Shown here: positions 23,578 to 33,620 of the stretch, piece after piece
Layout: each line of letters starts with the position of its first letter
Numbering within the stretch: position 1 is the first letter of the stretch
Made by a program: the position numbers and the translations under genes
The notes under the pieces: model-generated
What the model saw: only the letters and a program-made list of their open reading frames with translations
Databases searched by the model: none
Told to the model about the DNA's origin: nothing
Assembly (NCBI GenBank): GCA_964019695.1
Contig: OZ026516.1
Coordinates: forward strand, 97,526,368-97,590,367
DNA: 64,000 bases
Source: Loripinus fragilis
Taxonomy: Eukaryota; Mollusca; Bivalvia; Lucinida; Lucinidae
Direction of reading: 5' to 3'

Positions 23578-26500
23578 TTGTTTGCTTCCAGGAACGCACC
23601 TTAATGTTATTTATGACATTTACGTTGTATTTCCTACTAAATCTATTGAAATCATTAAAATGTGTTCAATAGTTTCATTTGATAAGCTTTATAATGAATA
23701 TTTGGGTTTTAGATACAACATTCCTTAACGACAATTAACGGACTATTTCCAAACTGCAAGCAGCTTGTTTATATCATAAATACTTTAAGAATTTTATAAG
23801 CTATTGAAAATATGATGATCCCGAATTAAATGTTGATTGTAGTAAGAACCTTTTTCACTTTTAAAGTTATCATGTTATGCTATCTATTAACTTTTAAAAC
23901 CCATATTTGAACATTTGATGGATTAACACATTGAAAAAGCTATACATAACATCGTTTCTGGTGTAAAGTAGCATTTTGTTGCTTGTACGGAAATATGTAA
24001 CATACATTACAAATTTCGAGACTTGCTATATATACTGCTAAATACCTTATCTTATAGGTCATATGGAATTTTATTTCATTTCAAAACAGATTTTGTGTTA
24101 AATTTATAACAAGATACCAGTTTTTTTCTGAAATAATTATCAGTTATTCTCAAGAAACTATACCTATACACTAAAGTCGATATAGCTACACACATTTACA
24201 TTTGTGAGATAGTAAATTTTTGAACGTTTTTTTATCTTAAAAAAATTCATTTTGATTTGTCCAAAGTTTAAAATTTTAAAACTCATAACAAATAAAAAGA
24301 TTTGTTTAATTACAGTAGAAGAATACATTCCCATTTTCTGTCAAATATATCAAAGTAACATATATAACCTTATAAAATATATCATAAGAACCTATGTTTG
24401 CCCAAACTGTTAAGGACAGTATATAATTGGGCCTGAAAAGCTAATATATGTGTGGATGTAGATTTTTATAATATTCATCTGAAAAAATAACTTAATTGAA
24501 AAAATCTAATCAGTTATGAATAATAATATTTTTGTGTACCCAGTTTACTTCACATTATACAAACATAGTCAGTAAAAGTTTACTTTTATTAGACGGAAAC
24601 GTTAAAAGTTAAAAAAAAGTGCAGTCATGAGATCTTACTTAGATTTAGCAAACAATGCTAATATAGCTGATGCTAATTTCCACTATGCAGAATGTGGTGT
24701 GGCCAAATAATTAAAGGAATATTGTAAATGGAATCCTTGATAACAAAGCGTTATATGCATATAAAACATTAGAATGAATTTTAAACTCACCAGTGTATTG
24801 GCTTAATGAATAAAGTGGAAAAAAATCAGAATCAACACAGTTCTTTTTTACTGTAATATGTATCAGAAATGTTTTCCATCATCGGACAGTGAACAAATGC
24901 ACTACATGTGAGCAGCAAATGCTCTAATAAGACTGCCCATCTCGTAATTAGGAAATTATGTAAAAGCGCCCAAAAATGTTGAGGGTATTGATTAATAGAC
25001 ACGCGCAAAACAATCAACTGATCTTACAAACATTAGCATTAAGAGGGCCCTTATGTCAGTACAGTCATTGTCACCAATGATAGACTTACATGTAATGTCT
25101 AGAAAGTACACATGAACTTAATGAAAGTAAATATACATATCTACTTGCCATGCTTCCTTTTGTTCAATCACCAACATAGGAAATCATATTACTTTTACTT
25201 GTATATTATATCAAGGTTATTACAAATCTCGGAGGTCGATAAAGCAGTGGTTCTTTTGTCATTTGTGTTATGTGTGTGTATGATATAGTATATGGAATAT
25301 CCAATACCATGCTGATTTGTTCTTTGACAGTAGTATAAGTATGAATTTCGTTACCTTTAGATGAAAAAAATAATGTTGAACGCTTTTTATGTAATTTATA
25401 CAAGCTCAAATGAAAATGTGGAGCAGCACAAGAGATTTGGGTTCTTATCACACATTGCAAATGCATCTTTAATCACCCATACTGATGCAGGGGAGATAGC
25501 GTTCTAAAATGTAACCCGTGTCTTCATCTACACTCTTACTTTGTGTATAAGAGCAGCAAAGATTATTTTGTGTCTAACTACACATTTTACAGGATCAACT
25601 GCTCCTTCATGGCTCAACACTGGGTCATGAACTAAAATAAAATGTGCTTGCTCATTTGATTTATTATTTGTTTACTATTTATAATCAATTTAGTTTGCTT
25701 TGAAACGTGCAAAGGATGAATTGGATGTAATTTTTGTATGAATGATTATGATCTCATTTGACATGCTAAATATCAAAATTATTTTATGTGAAAAAAATGT
25801 CATGCTAAGAATAAGTCTAATTAATAGAAATAATGCAAAACAAAACTACCAATAATTTATTGGAGTCCATTCATTTTGCAATGGCTACAATATAATACTT
25901 ACAATGCAAGAGAGTTTTTCTAATTAATAAGCCTAGATCTTTCAAATGAATTACCAAAAAGAAGCTTTAGAACAAAATCTGTCATGTTGCAATGCTTCAC
26001 AACATTGTAGAACCAGACAAAGCATATGATAAGGTTGACCATTTTGGTAAGCACTCTTTTTGTATATGTTACTAAAATAATTTGCATTCTTTCTTCACCA
26101 AACTGGATATGCTTGGGACATGTAGCGATTATAACCATATTGATAGGTGTGCCATATGTGGGGCAGTAACCGTTACGATAAAAAAAAGTTTTTTGTTTGA
26201 AATGACAACGGTAATTTTAGGAGTTTTGAGTTCGTGTTTGTCCGTGAATGTTATCAATATAATTGTTGTAGTCGATATCTGATAAGCTATAATTATATGT
26301 ATTTTGTTGGCTTACAAGGCAACTACAATTGTTTTATATCAATGTCCAATGTCTCATTTATCTTAAGCTGTAGCCAGTTAAAAAATCTTGTATATATCAT
26401 TCCAAATACAAAAAGAAGGAAACACAAATGTTTCAGAGAGATAAAAAGATATCATGTAAGAATTTAAGAAACATAATTTGATCATAAAATATAAGTAGTT

Positions 26501-27130
26501 TCTAAAAACGCTGTTAACACTCTGACTTGAAATGGCGTTTTGTGTTATTTAGGTTCAAGTTTCTTCCTTTTTATCAGTAATGCTTTGTTGGGTTTTATTC
26601 TTAGTTACTTTTTTGTCAAATAATGCAAATATCATTTCTCTCATTACTGGGAACTCCAATGACAGTAATTTACATACATTAGTAGTGTAAACTCATATAG
26701 TTGTTATTGCATTAAAATATTGTATTTAATAGAAAGTAACATATATAACTGCAATAACAGGTGTCTAAATTAGGTATAATCATATTGCTAATCATTTGCT
26801 TTCAATTAATAGATAATATTGATATATAAGAATAAGGAATAATTTGATATAATAACGCTATAGGAGTTTCTATTATCTTAGGGTAACATAGTGAATTGTG
26901 CTATTGCAGGGTAACACATTGACCGCTAAAGAGCTATTATACTTTATTATGTGACTAGTATAATGTGGTTTTAGAAAATAAAGTCTACAAACCTGAATCC
27001 TAAGAGGTATTTTGGCAGCCTATGGTCTAAAGATAGTACTGCATTAAATATTATTACATTTGAAAGTAAGTAACGTATATAACTGTAATACCATATGATA
27101 TGTTGTTTAGTCATTAAGGCCAATCACAAC
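23578..27130. other. interior of the 6.1-kb element, no recognised gene
   Basis: AT-rich. Contains repeated GTAAC-ATAT-/ATAC-based motifs (23994, 24355, 26738, 27066) also seen at 55930, 56672 and 59452. Open frames at 24832-25017, 25206-25466, 25920-26138, 26082-26467 are short and unrecognised. Confidence 0.45.
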
Positions 27131-27750
27131 GACCTCAACACTGTTAAAATAATACTTATATGTTGTAATAGAAAAGTAAACAGAACTATTGTGTTTCTAA
27201 TCTTAATATAATTGTAATATGGTGGGTGGGGTAATTCAACCCCTGATTTTTAACATTTCGGCTCATTTGATATGGTTTGATATGGTTTGTATCATGTGTA
27301 ATACTCATATAATCAAATCAATTTCTATAATCAAAGCATAAAGGACTTAAAACTACTGTAGAAGAAGTGTCCAAATGACTAAACAATAATCTTCAATGGC
27401 CACTTTAAGCATAAAGGTGATCATTTTTAAGTCGAAAATATATATAGTTCCCCACAAGATAGGACTTGCAACTTTTAGTATGTTGCTCAAGATAACCTAA
27501 ACAGTCGCAGGATTGCTGAAAAAAATCTGTTGCAATTAGTTCAACCTTATAAGTTATACTGATTAGACTATTAGAACATGCTGCACGAAAGTTAAGGAAT
27601 CAATTACGAATCAGTCAAGAATTGCCGAAATGCAGCACAAATTGGGCACAAATTAACAGAAATCCGCGACGATTCACCACGATTCGCGAGATTTTCTCTC
27701 AGGATAGTTATAAAAAAAGGCCCATAACTGCTTCGGAGCATCAGTTCCAA

Positions 27751-27995
27751 AATGAATGTTCCTCGTAAAGCAGCAGTAGAATTGATCCTGCAACTTGAGA
27801 GTTGTAAACGGCTTCTTATATAGCTAGAAGAAAACAACTACGTTAAAGTCGAGAGGCCCTGGCCCTGACTCTTTGACTTGGAAAAATATGGCAGTTCGCC
27901 ATTGGCAAAATCACTAGCCAGGAGCTACTGACTGATCCTGGTTGTACTCCAGAATCTGCCAAATCTGTTTCAACTTCTAGGACTGCTCACATGCG
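27751..27995 (+). pseudogene. possible broken coding segment in the right arm of the 6.1-kb element
   Basis: From an ATG at 27751 the plus strand reads NVPRKAAVELILQLESCKR, a TAG, LEENNYVKVERPWP, TGA, LFDLEKYGSSPLAKSLARSY. Only part is open and no domain is assigned. The segment lies in the stretch of the right arm that has no left-arm partner, so it may be residual transposon coding sequence. Confidence 0.25.
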
Positions 27996-28392
27996 CGTGA
28001 CGGGGAAATTAATCTTAGGGGAAATCCTTCTACTATCTCTTCATTGGTTTAATTGCTTGGCTTAATCTCCTGATTCCCCACAAATGAGCTAAGAGTAGCT
28101 ACCAATGCCCAAAAACGCCCCCGAATCGATTACGATTCAGTTACGATGTCCAAGAATGCCCGCTTAGGAATTTGGTACGAATCACGCACGATTTTTCGAA
28201 TCGGGGAATTCGTGGCCAAAGTTTTGAACTTTTGAGCCGAATTCCCGATGGACCTACGAATTGCAAGAACTCACTACGGACTGTGTGAATCATTCAAGAT
28301 CTTCAAGAACTGAGTACGATTAAGCCACGAATCCAAATATTTGTCAATTCGTGTCAATTCGTGGGATTCGGGGCCTGTGTGGAATAGGGGTA

Positions 28393-28690
28393 TAAGCAAT
28401 GGGTGGCATTTATATTTATACTGAGTATATATTACCACGGTGTGGTTATGCACATGAAGTTTTGTCAGGATATCCTATGTGACAGAAGAATTATAGCCCT
28501 TGGATTGCATAAACTCAAATTATTCATTCCGTCCTTGGCCATAACTAAATAAGCAATTGGTCGAATTTCATGAATTTGTTTAGTATATCTGACCTTAATA
28601 TGTGATGCACATGAAATTGTATCAGGATATCCTAGGTAATAGAATTATTGCTCTTTATTTGCATTAATTTCAATGAAAAAAACTCTCGCA
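28393..28690 (+). repeat. ~160-bp tandem array, right part
   Basis: Resumes with TAAGCAATGGGTGGC... and GTGTGGTTATGCACATGAAG, continuing the unit cut at 22277, then one further degenerate unit from about 28535. Confidence 0.78.
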
Positions 28691-29091
28691 AAATATCGGC
28701 GGGGATGTCGATTCGTTGTCGAATATAATTGCTCTTTCACCGTCAATGTCAAGAGCATGTTTAAAACTATTGAAACGTTAAAAAAAATAAACAAACATAC
28801 AAGCATATATCTTTAAATTGATCAATTACCATTTCATGACATGTACTTTCTTCCATTAGAGAGCATGCCAGCTTTTCGCCGGCGATGAAATTATACCGAC
28901 TTCGTCGAAAATTGTATATTTACATGTACATGTACCTATACGGGATACATGTAGTCTACATCAATAAGACATATGTTATGTTATGTTCTGTTCTGTTTCT
29001 GTGATGGTCTTTATTTTTGCAATCAATTTATACACACCGGATTGGCGGTAATCCAACGTGATGCTTTCGACGAAAGTAGATAAAAATAGTT

Positions 29092-29160
29092 AGAAACAGA
29101 GTTTTTGTTTGCCATTTGTCGCCCGACTGGCGACAAATGGCAATCAAAAACACTGTTTCT
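29092..29160. repeat. near-perfect 32-bp-arm hairpin
   Basis: Arms 29092-29123 and 29129-29160 differ at two positions, with a 5-nt spacer (CGACT). Centre reads CATTTGTCGCC / GGCGACAAATG. It is probably a solitary foldback MITE core; flanking 29035-29091 and 29161-29220 share CGGATTGGCGG / CCGCCTAGTCGG-type ends. Confidence 0.7.
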
Positions 29161-29504
29161 ATCGATGTTTGACCCGCGTTCGTCGATTGTTTAGATCGTT
29201 TTTGATTGCCGCCTAGTCGGTGTGATATAGGTGCGAGGAGTAGCTTCTCTAGATAAGATAGCCATGTAGGTCAGTCTCGCTCCAATCACACCTTCGCTAA
29301 TGAGTTTGTAACGTTGAGGTGTCAAAAGCACCTTTTTCTGATATATAATTGATGTATATACAGTCACGGACCAAACATAATAAGACAAATTAATTTATTC
29401 GTAGACAGGTATGCATTTTCATTTTTTTTATATATATTTTGACCTTTGACCTTGACTTTGGGGTCAAGGTCATACCAAATGTTGTTTGGTGCTTATCTGT
29501 AGCT
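29161..29504. other. no recognisable feature
   Basis: Apart from the outer arm of the preceding foldback and a CAAGGTCA-type doublet near 29450-29472, nothing is seen. Confidence 0.5.
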
Positions 29505-30035
29505 GGACCCACCGTGGCTCAACTTGAGGTTTTCTTAAGCTCTGACTATCTGTGAGTCATGAGCCCTTTTTTGTTTCATCATGGTGTATTAATTTGATTA
29601 GAGTGTTTCTCCGTGATGATACATTGCATTATTTAGATGGCCTCCATGCGAGCTGATCATTTCTTGTACTTCAACAACAGCAGAATCTAGGGCCAAGATT
29701 TGGTACCAGTAAAATGCATTTAAGCCCCCCGGAGGCTTAGGCTGCTGTCCGTTTTAAGGCGGTGGTTCTGTTGTTGTTGACTTTTTGTTTATTGTAAATC
29801 CCATTGTGGGAGTCTGTAATTGCTCTATGTTTTGTTGTACGTTACTTTTTGTCCATTCTAGTATTGCAATCATCTTGATGGGGAAGAGAGAGAGCTGGTT
29901 GCTTTGCTTAATTTGTCTTCCTGGTGTCTCGTGATGGTTGAGCGGCTCTTCCTCGCGATGCCAGGGGGTTATCTGCGGCTTGTAATTGTGGTATTTCCTG
30001 ATCATACTCATTTACTAATTTTGGTACGAAATTAA
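29505..30035 (+). repeat. dispersed repeat B, copy 2
   Basis: Reverse complement of 320-815; begins GCTGGACCCACCGTGGC and ends near ATCATACTCATTTACTAATT. A TTTTAAGGCGGTGGTTCTG block resembles the AAGGCGGTGCTTCTT block of the Penelope-like 3' repeat, so B may be a distant relative. Non-coding. Confidence 0.7.
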
Positions 30036-30064
30036 TATAAGAACAAGACCAAACTCTGCTCTGG

Positions 30065-31181
30065 ACCTGCGTCGCAGGAGCAAATCGTCAATGTGAAAAC
30101 AGTCGATATGCAAAGTTTAAATAAACAGGAATGAAATCAGATTACACCCAAATTTCGCAATGTAATCTACAGTAAGCATTTCAGATGGAAAAAATGTCTA
30201 AGTTCAACACCCGTCAAAAATGAGAAAAAAAATATGAAATATGCACAATATAGAAGGTGCACATCTTCAATATGTGAACACTCATAAGGCAAAGTTTGAA
30301 TAAAAAGGAATGGAAACTTTTGGAGTTACAGATCACACAAACTCGGCTCCCCTAAAATGTTGTAAACGGACGGACAGATGGATAAATTTCTAGGTTCAAC
30401 ACCCCTCAAAAACAAGAAACAAATTATGAAACATGCACAATATAGGAGGTGCACATCTTCAATGTGTGAACAATCATTGTTTGAAGTTTGAATATAAAAT
30501 AATGAATACTGAATGAGTTACAGATTACACAAGCTAGGCACCCCCTAAGCTTTGCGGATGGAAAAAATGTCTAAGTTCAACACCCGTCAAAATGAGAAAA
30601 AAATTATGAAATGTGCACAAAATTGGAGGTGCACATTTTCACTGTGTGAACAATCATCGTGCAAAGTTTGAATATAAAGGAATTAATACTGTTTGAGTTA
30701 CAGATTACACAAACTAGGCACCCCCTAAGCTTTGAGGATGGAAAAAATGTCTAAGTTCAACACCCCTCAAAAATGAGAAAAAAAAATATGAAATGTGCAC
30801 AAAATAACAGTTGCACATCTTCAATATGTGAACAATAATTAGGCAAAGTTTGAATAAAAAAGAAGGAAAACTTTGGAGTTACAGATTACACAAACTAGGC
30901 CCCCTTAAGCATTGCGGATGGAAAAAATGTCTAAGTTCAATACCCCTCAAAAATGAGAAAAAAATTATGAAACGTGCACAAAATAGAAGGTGCACATCTT
31001 CAATATGTGAACAATCATTTAGCAAAGTTTGAATAAAAAAGAACGAAAACTTTTGGAGTTACAGATTACACAAACTTGGCACCCTAAAGTGTTTCGGACA
31101 GACGGACAGACGGACGGACGCACGGACGGACGGACGGAGTGGACCCACTACTAGACCTGCTTTCGCTAAAGCGACGCAGGT
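30065..31181. mobile_element. non-autonomous element with internal ~185-bp tandem repeat
   Basis: Short inverted ends ACCTGCGTCGC (30065-30075) and GCGACGCAGGT (31171-31181). Inside are about five units (starting near 30183, 30368, 30543, 30731, 30913) sharing GTCTAAGTTCAACACCC, GGTGCACATCTTCAAT and GAGTTACAGATTACACAAAC. Next to the right end is a (GGAC)n-type run (31095-31140). The 60-codon frame at 30850-31032 is repeat translation. Confidence 0.72.
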
Positions 31182-31620
31182 AAAAAAGCGGGTATAATTA
31201 CCTTAAACTTTCAGGTAATAACACCTTAACCGTAATATTATGTTGGCAAGCTCTAGCGTAGTAACTTTTCTTGCAAACGTGAAAAAAACACTGAAGTCTA
31301 TGGGATTTCTGACTTTGTGAAATTACTTTTGGTACCTGACTGTAATTACCATAGAGATGTATGGGCCTCGAGGCGCGTAAACCCTGATTTTGTTAAATGC
31401 GAGCAACAAATGTGCTGACCAGCCTGCGCATCCGCTCACGCTGATAAGCGTTTCAGCGATTCATTCTCTGGAAAAAAGAATAACTCAACTCGCTAAAGAA
31501 AGAAAACAATTATTCCAGCTAGTCACTGTAGTTACGCAAGATGGTTTGAACCCTATCTGGTGGCAAAACACCGAAGACAGGCTTTCTCGCATCGAGGTCA
31601 GGATTAATAATTAATATCTG
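31182..31620. other. non-coding; MITE-like fragment at 31395-31450
   Basis: GCTGACCAGCCTGCGCATCC resembles the core of the 237-bp MITE family. The 74-codon open frame at 31390-31614 overlaps this and has no recognisable domain. Confidence 0.4.
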
Positions 31621-31835
31621 GCGACGCGAGAAAACCTGTCTTTCTGGTTCGCGAACAACAAAGACGGTTATCAGACTGCGCGGATGCGCATCCGCGCAGT
31701 CTGATCACCGCTTTTGTTATTCACTCATTGGAAACATTCATATTTAAGCTTGATACGAGCGAAATTACAAGTTACTAGCTAGTTTCTGTATTAGGGCAGG
31801 TAGGAAACCCCATAACAGGTTTTCTCGCGACGCAA
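31621..31835. mobile_element. MITE with GCGACGCGAGAAAACCTGT ends and a perfect 36-bp internal palindrome
   Basis: Ends GCGACGCGAGAAAACCTGT (31621) and ACAGGTTTTCTCGCGACGC (ending about 31835) are inverted with one mismatch. The centre is a perfect 36-bp palindrome (31670-31705; half-site ATCAGACTGCGCGGATGC). Confidence 0.75.
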
Positions 31836-32570
31836 GCGCATGCTCAACGCAAGTGAAAAATATTCAAAGATAGGCATAGAAACGTGTTGTGTGTTATAAA
31901 CGACATAAGGATGCTTATTCTATTTTCTGTAAATCGAGAATCGTTTGCTCGAAATAACTTTAAAATTGGAGAAAATTGGAATACAAAATAGATAATCGCT
32001 AACCTTGAGAACTTCAAGGGAGGGCTGCCCGGTCACTACTAGATATAACTGAGGAATGTTTTTATCCGTTTTTAAATCGCTTTTACCAGTTTTTAACTAC
32101 GCCTCAGATGCTTCTAGTAAATATTCAGTGCGATAATGCTCCAGAGAGGGCCCTGCACATAACGGAAGAAGAAGAAGAAGAAGAAGAAGAAGAAAGTGAA
32201 TTCGGATCAGAGTGTAATTTTCAATCAGATGGGCCTCGACGGGAGAAAACCTGTACTCAAATTACTGTGAGGATTTTGATCCCTATACCATTTTAAAACA
32301 TATAACTTCATGACCCTTCTGTCAAATTCTCAACTTTCTCAAAAGTTACAGATCCATACGCATTCTTGACTGCATTAACTGCAATATTTCAGGACAGTTT
32401 GATAAAAAAAAGTATGCAGACTCGCCTGAGCCTTCCTTCGCAGTTCGTTGCTGCGAAATATCATGCACTGTTGTTTATAGTTTCTACAAAACAAATCATT
32501 TGAATTGATAACTCAAAAGGCACACTTTTGTCCTTTGTCCTTCGAGTTTACGAAATGCATGTATTGTGAA
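31836..32570. other. 5' flank of the GPCR
   Basis: Contains a (GAA)n run (32166-32192), a lone MITE end (CGACGGGAGAAAACCTGT near 32238) and an in-frame TAG at 32478-32480 upstream of the receptor start. No TATA-box or splice structure could be assigned. Confidence 0.5.
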
Positions 32571-33620
32571 ATGGATAATACCACTGTGGATTCGCTGCAA
32601 GTAGTGCTGAGGTACATTGATACGATTTCAATTCCTATTTGTCTTGTGTGCGGAACATTTGGGAACATTGTTTCTTTTATCGTCTATATCAGAAAATGGT
32701 CAAATTTCACCATACCACTCGTGTTTTTGTCCTGCTTTGATCTGATATTTCTATGGACAGATAGTTTCTTCGGCGGATCATGGGCCTATTTTGGACAAGC
32801 GATGGAGAACAAGAGTTACGGTTGTGCTATATCTGCCTATCTGTACATGGCCTTGCTCCTGACGTCATCTTTCACCATAGCAATGTTCACCGTATTACGA
32901 GCATACGCTGTTGCTCGACCGCTAATGTTTGCTCCCATATTCACTGCGAAAAGAGTTGTCTATATCGACTCCATACTAACTCTCGTAGGGTTCGGCATTG
33001 AATGTCATTATATGTTTGGCGTCAGCAATATAAACCATAACAATACAACACTCATGTATAGATTCATGCCTTGTGGGTTCAGTTCTGACATCTATTCTTC
33101 ATTTTACTTTAACTACTGGGTATTAGTGGAGGCGATTCTTATACTAGTAAGCATTGGAACAATCGTAGTAGGAAATATCGCTGTTATCATCAGCTTATGT
33201 CGACGAACATTGACCAGCAACACAGAAATAAATATGTCGGGGATCAGTCGCCGTCTTATCGCAATCAGCACTGTCCAAGTTCTAGTTTGGACACCGTTTA
33301 TAGTGGTGTTAATAATGTGGATGGGGTTCGACAGAGATATTGGCTCAACTGAGGAAAGATTTTTCTGTGTTTTGATGGAAGGAGCACTCATACCTGTACG
33401 TATGCAATCTGGTTTTGGGTTCCTATTGTACACTTTCATCGGATCAGAGTTTCGAGCTGAGTTTCGCAACATGATATGCTTTAAAACTAATGGATTAACA
33501 ACGCACAAAACCCCTTGTAAGAATCCTCCTAATGGGACCTTAGTAATTAATAGATGCCAAACTCTTCATTTGAAACCACGTACTAAAGGGATCAAAGTAC
33601 CTGATCTGCGGTCAAACTGA
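32571..33620 (+). CDS. class A (rhodopsin-like) G-protein-coupled receptor, peptide/orphan type
   Basis: A seven-transmembrane receptor, presumably at the plasma membrane, for an unknown (probably peptide) ligand. The frame is open from a TAG at 32478. I chose the ATG at 32571 (G at -3, G at +4), giving 349 residues; ATG 32559 would add four and has a weak context. N-glycosylation site NTT at residues 3-5. TM1 has the conserved GN (N32), TM2 LSCFD (D57). The disulphide pair is C85 (start of TM3) and C168 (loop 2). TM6 has VWTPF (P242) and helix 8 FRAEF with C303. Oddities: the E/DRY site reads L109-R110-A111, and NPxxY is reduced to GFLLY (283-287). The general pattern resembles FMRFamide/TRH-type lophotrochozoan receptors, but the ligand is not predictable. 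Codons about 316-349 coincide with two units of the adjoining 55-bp satellite. Single exon, no neighbours in an operon sense. Confidence 0.85.
   Translation: MDNTTVDSLQVVLRYIDTISIPICLVCGTFGNIVSFIVYIRKWSNFTIPLVFLSCFDLIFLWTDSFFGGSWAYFGQAMENKSYGCAISAYLYMALLLTSSFTIAMFTVLRAYAVARPLMFAPIFTAKRVVYIDSILTLVGFGIECHYMFGVSNINHNNTTLMYRFMPCGFSSDIYSSFYFNYWVLVEAILILVSIGTIVVGNIAVIISLCRRTLTSNTEINMSGISRRLIAISTVQVLVWTPFIVVLIMWMGFDRDIGSTEERFFCVLMEGALIPVRMQSGFGFLLYTFIGSEFRAEFRNMICFKTNGLTTHKTPCKNPPNGTLVINRCQTLHLKPRTKGIKVPDLRSN

Larger units (their letters stand above)
22278..28392. mobile_element. 6.1-kb long-TIR DNA element, TAA target duplication (PIF/Harbinger-like)
   Basis: The termini TACCCCTATTCCACACAGG (22278) and CCTGTGTGGAATAGGGGTA (ending 28392) are perfect inverted repeats. 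Inverted similarity continues for roughly 700 bp: TTCTAATCTTAATAT at 27200 mirrors the left arm at 22878, and the AGTTCTGTTTAC block at 22903 mirrors 27177. TAA lies directly outside both ends (22275-22277 and 28393-28395), the 3-bp TWA duplication typical of PIF/Harbinger. Removing the element restores one unit of the ~160-bp array, which supports the boundaries. Subterminal regions carry many ACGAAT/ATTCGT motifs. The right arm holds about 600 bp with no left counterpart. No complete transposase is visible; see 23346 and 27751 for possible remnants. Confidence 0.8.

Noticed and set aside
31390..31614. 74-codon protein with a coiled-coil look
   Set aside because: Overlaps MITE-related sequence, no upstream promoter or splice structure, no recognised homology.
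32505..32570. Upstream receptor start at a TTG (32505)
   Set aside because: Nuclear animal genes start at ATG; the first ATGs are 32559 and 32571, and the latter has the better context.
33113..33508. 131-codon minus frame opposite the GPCR
   Set aside because: Antisense shadow of the receptor coding sequence.
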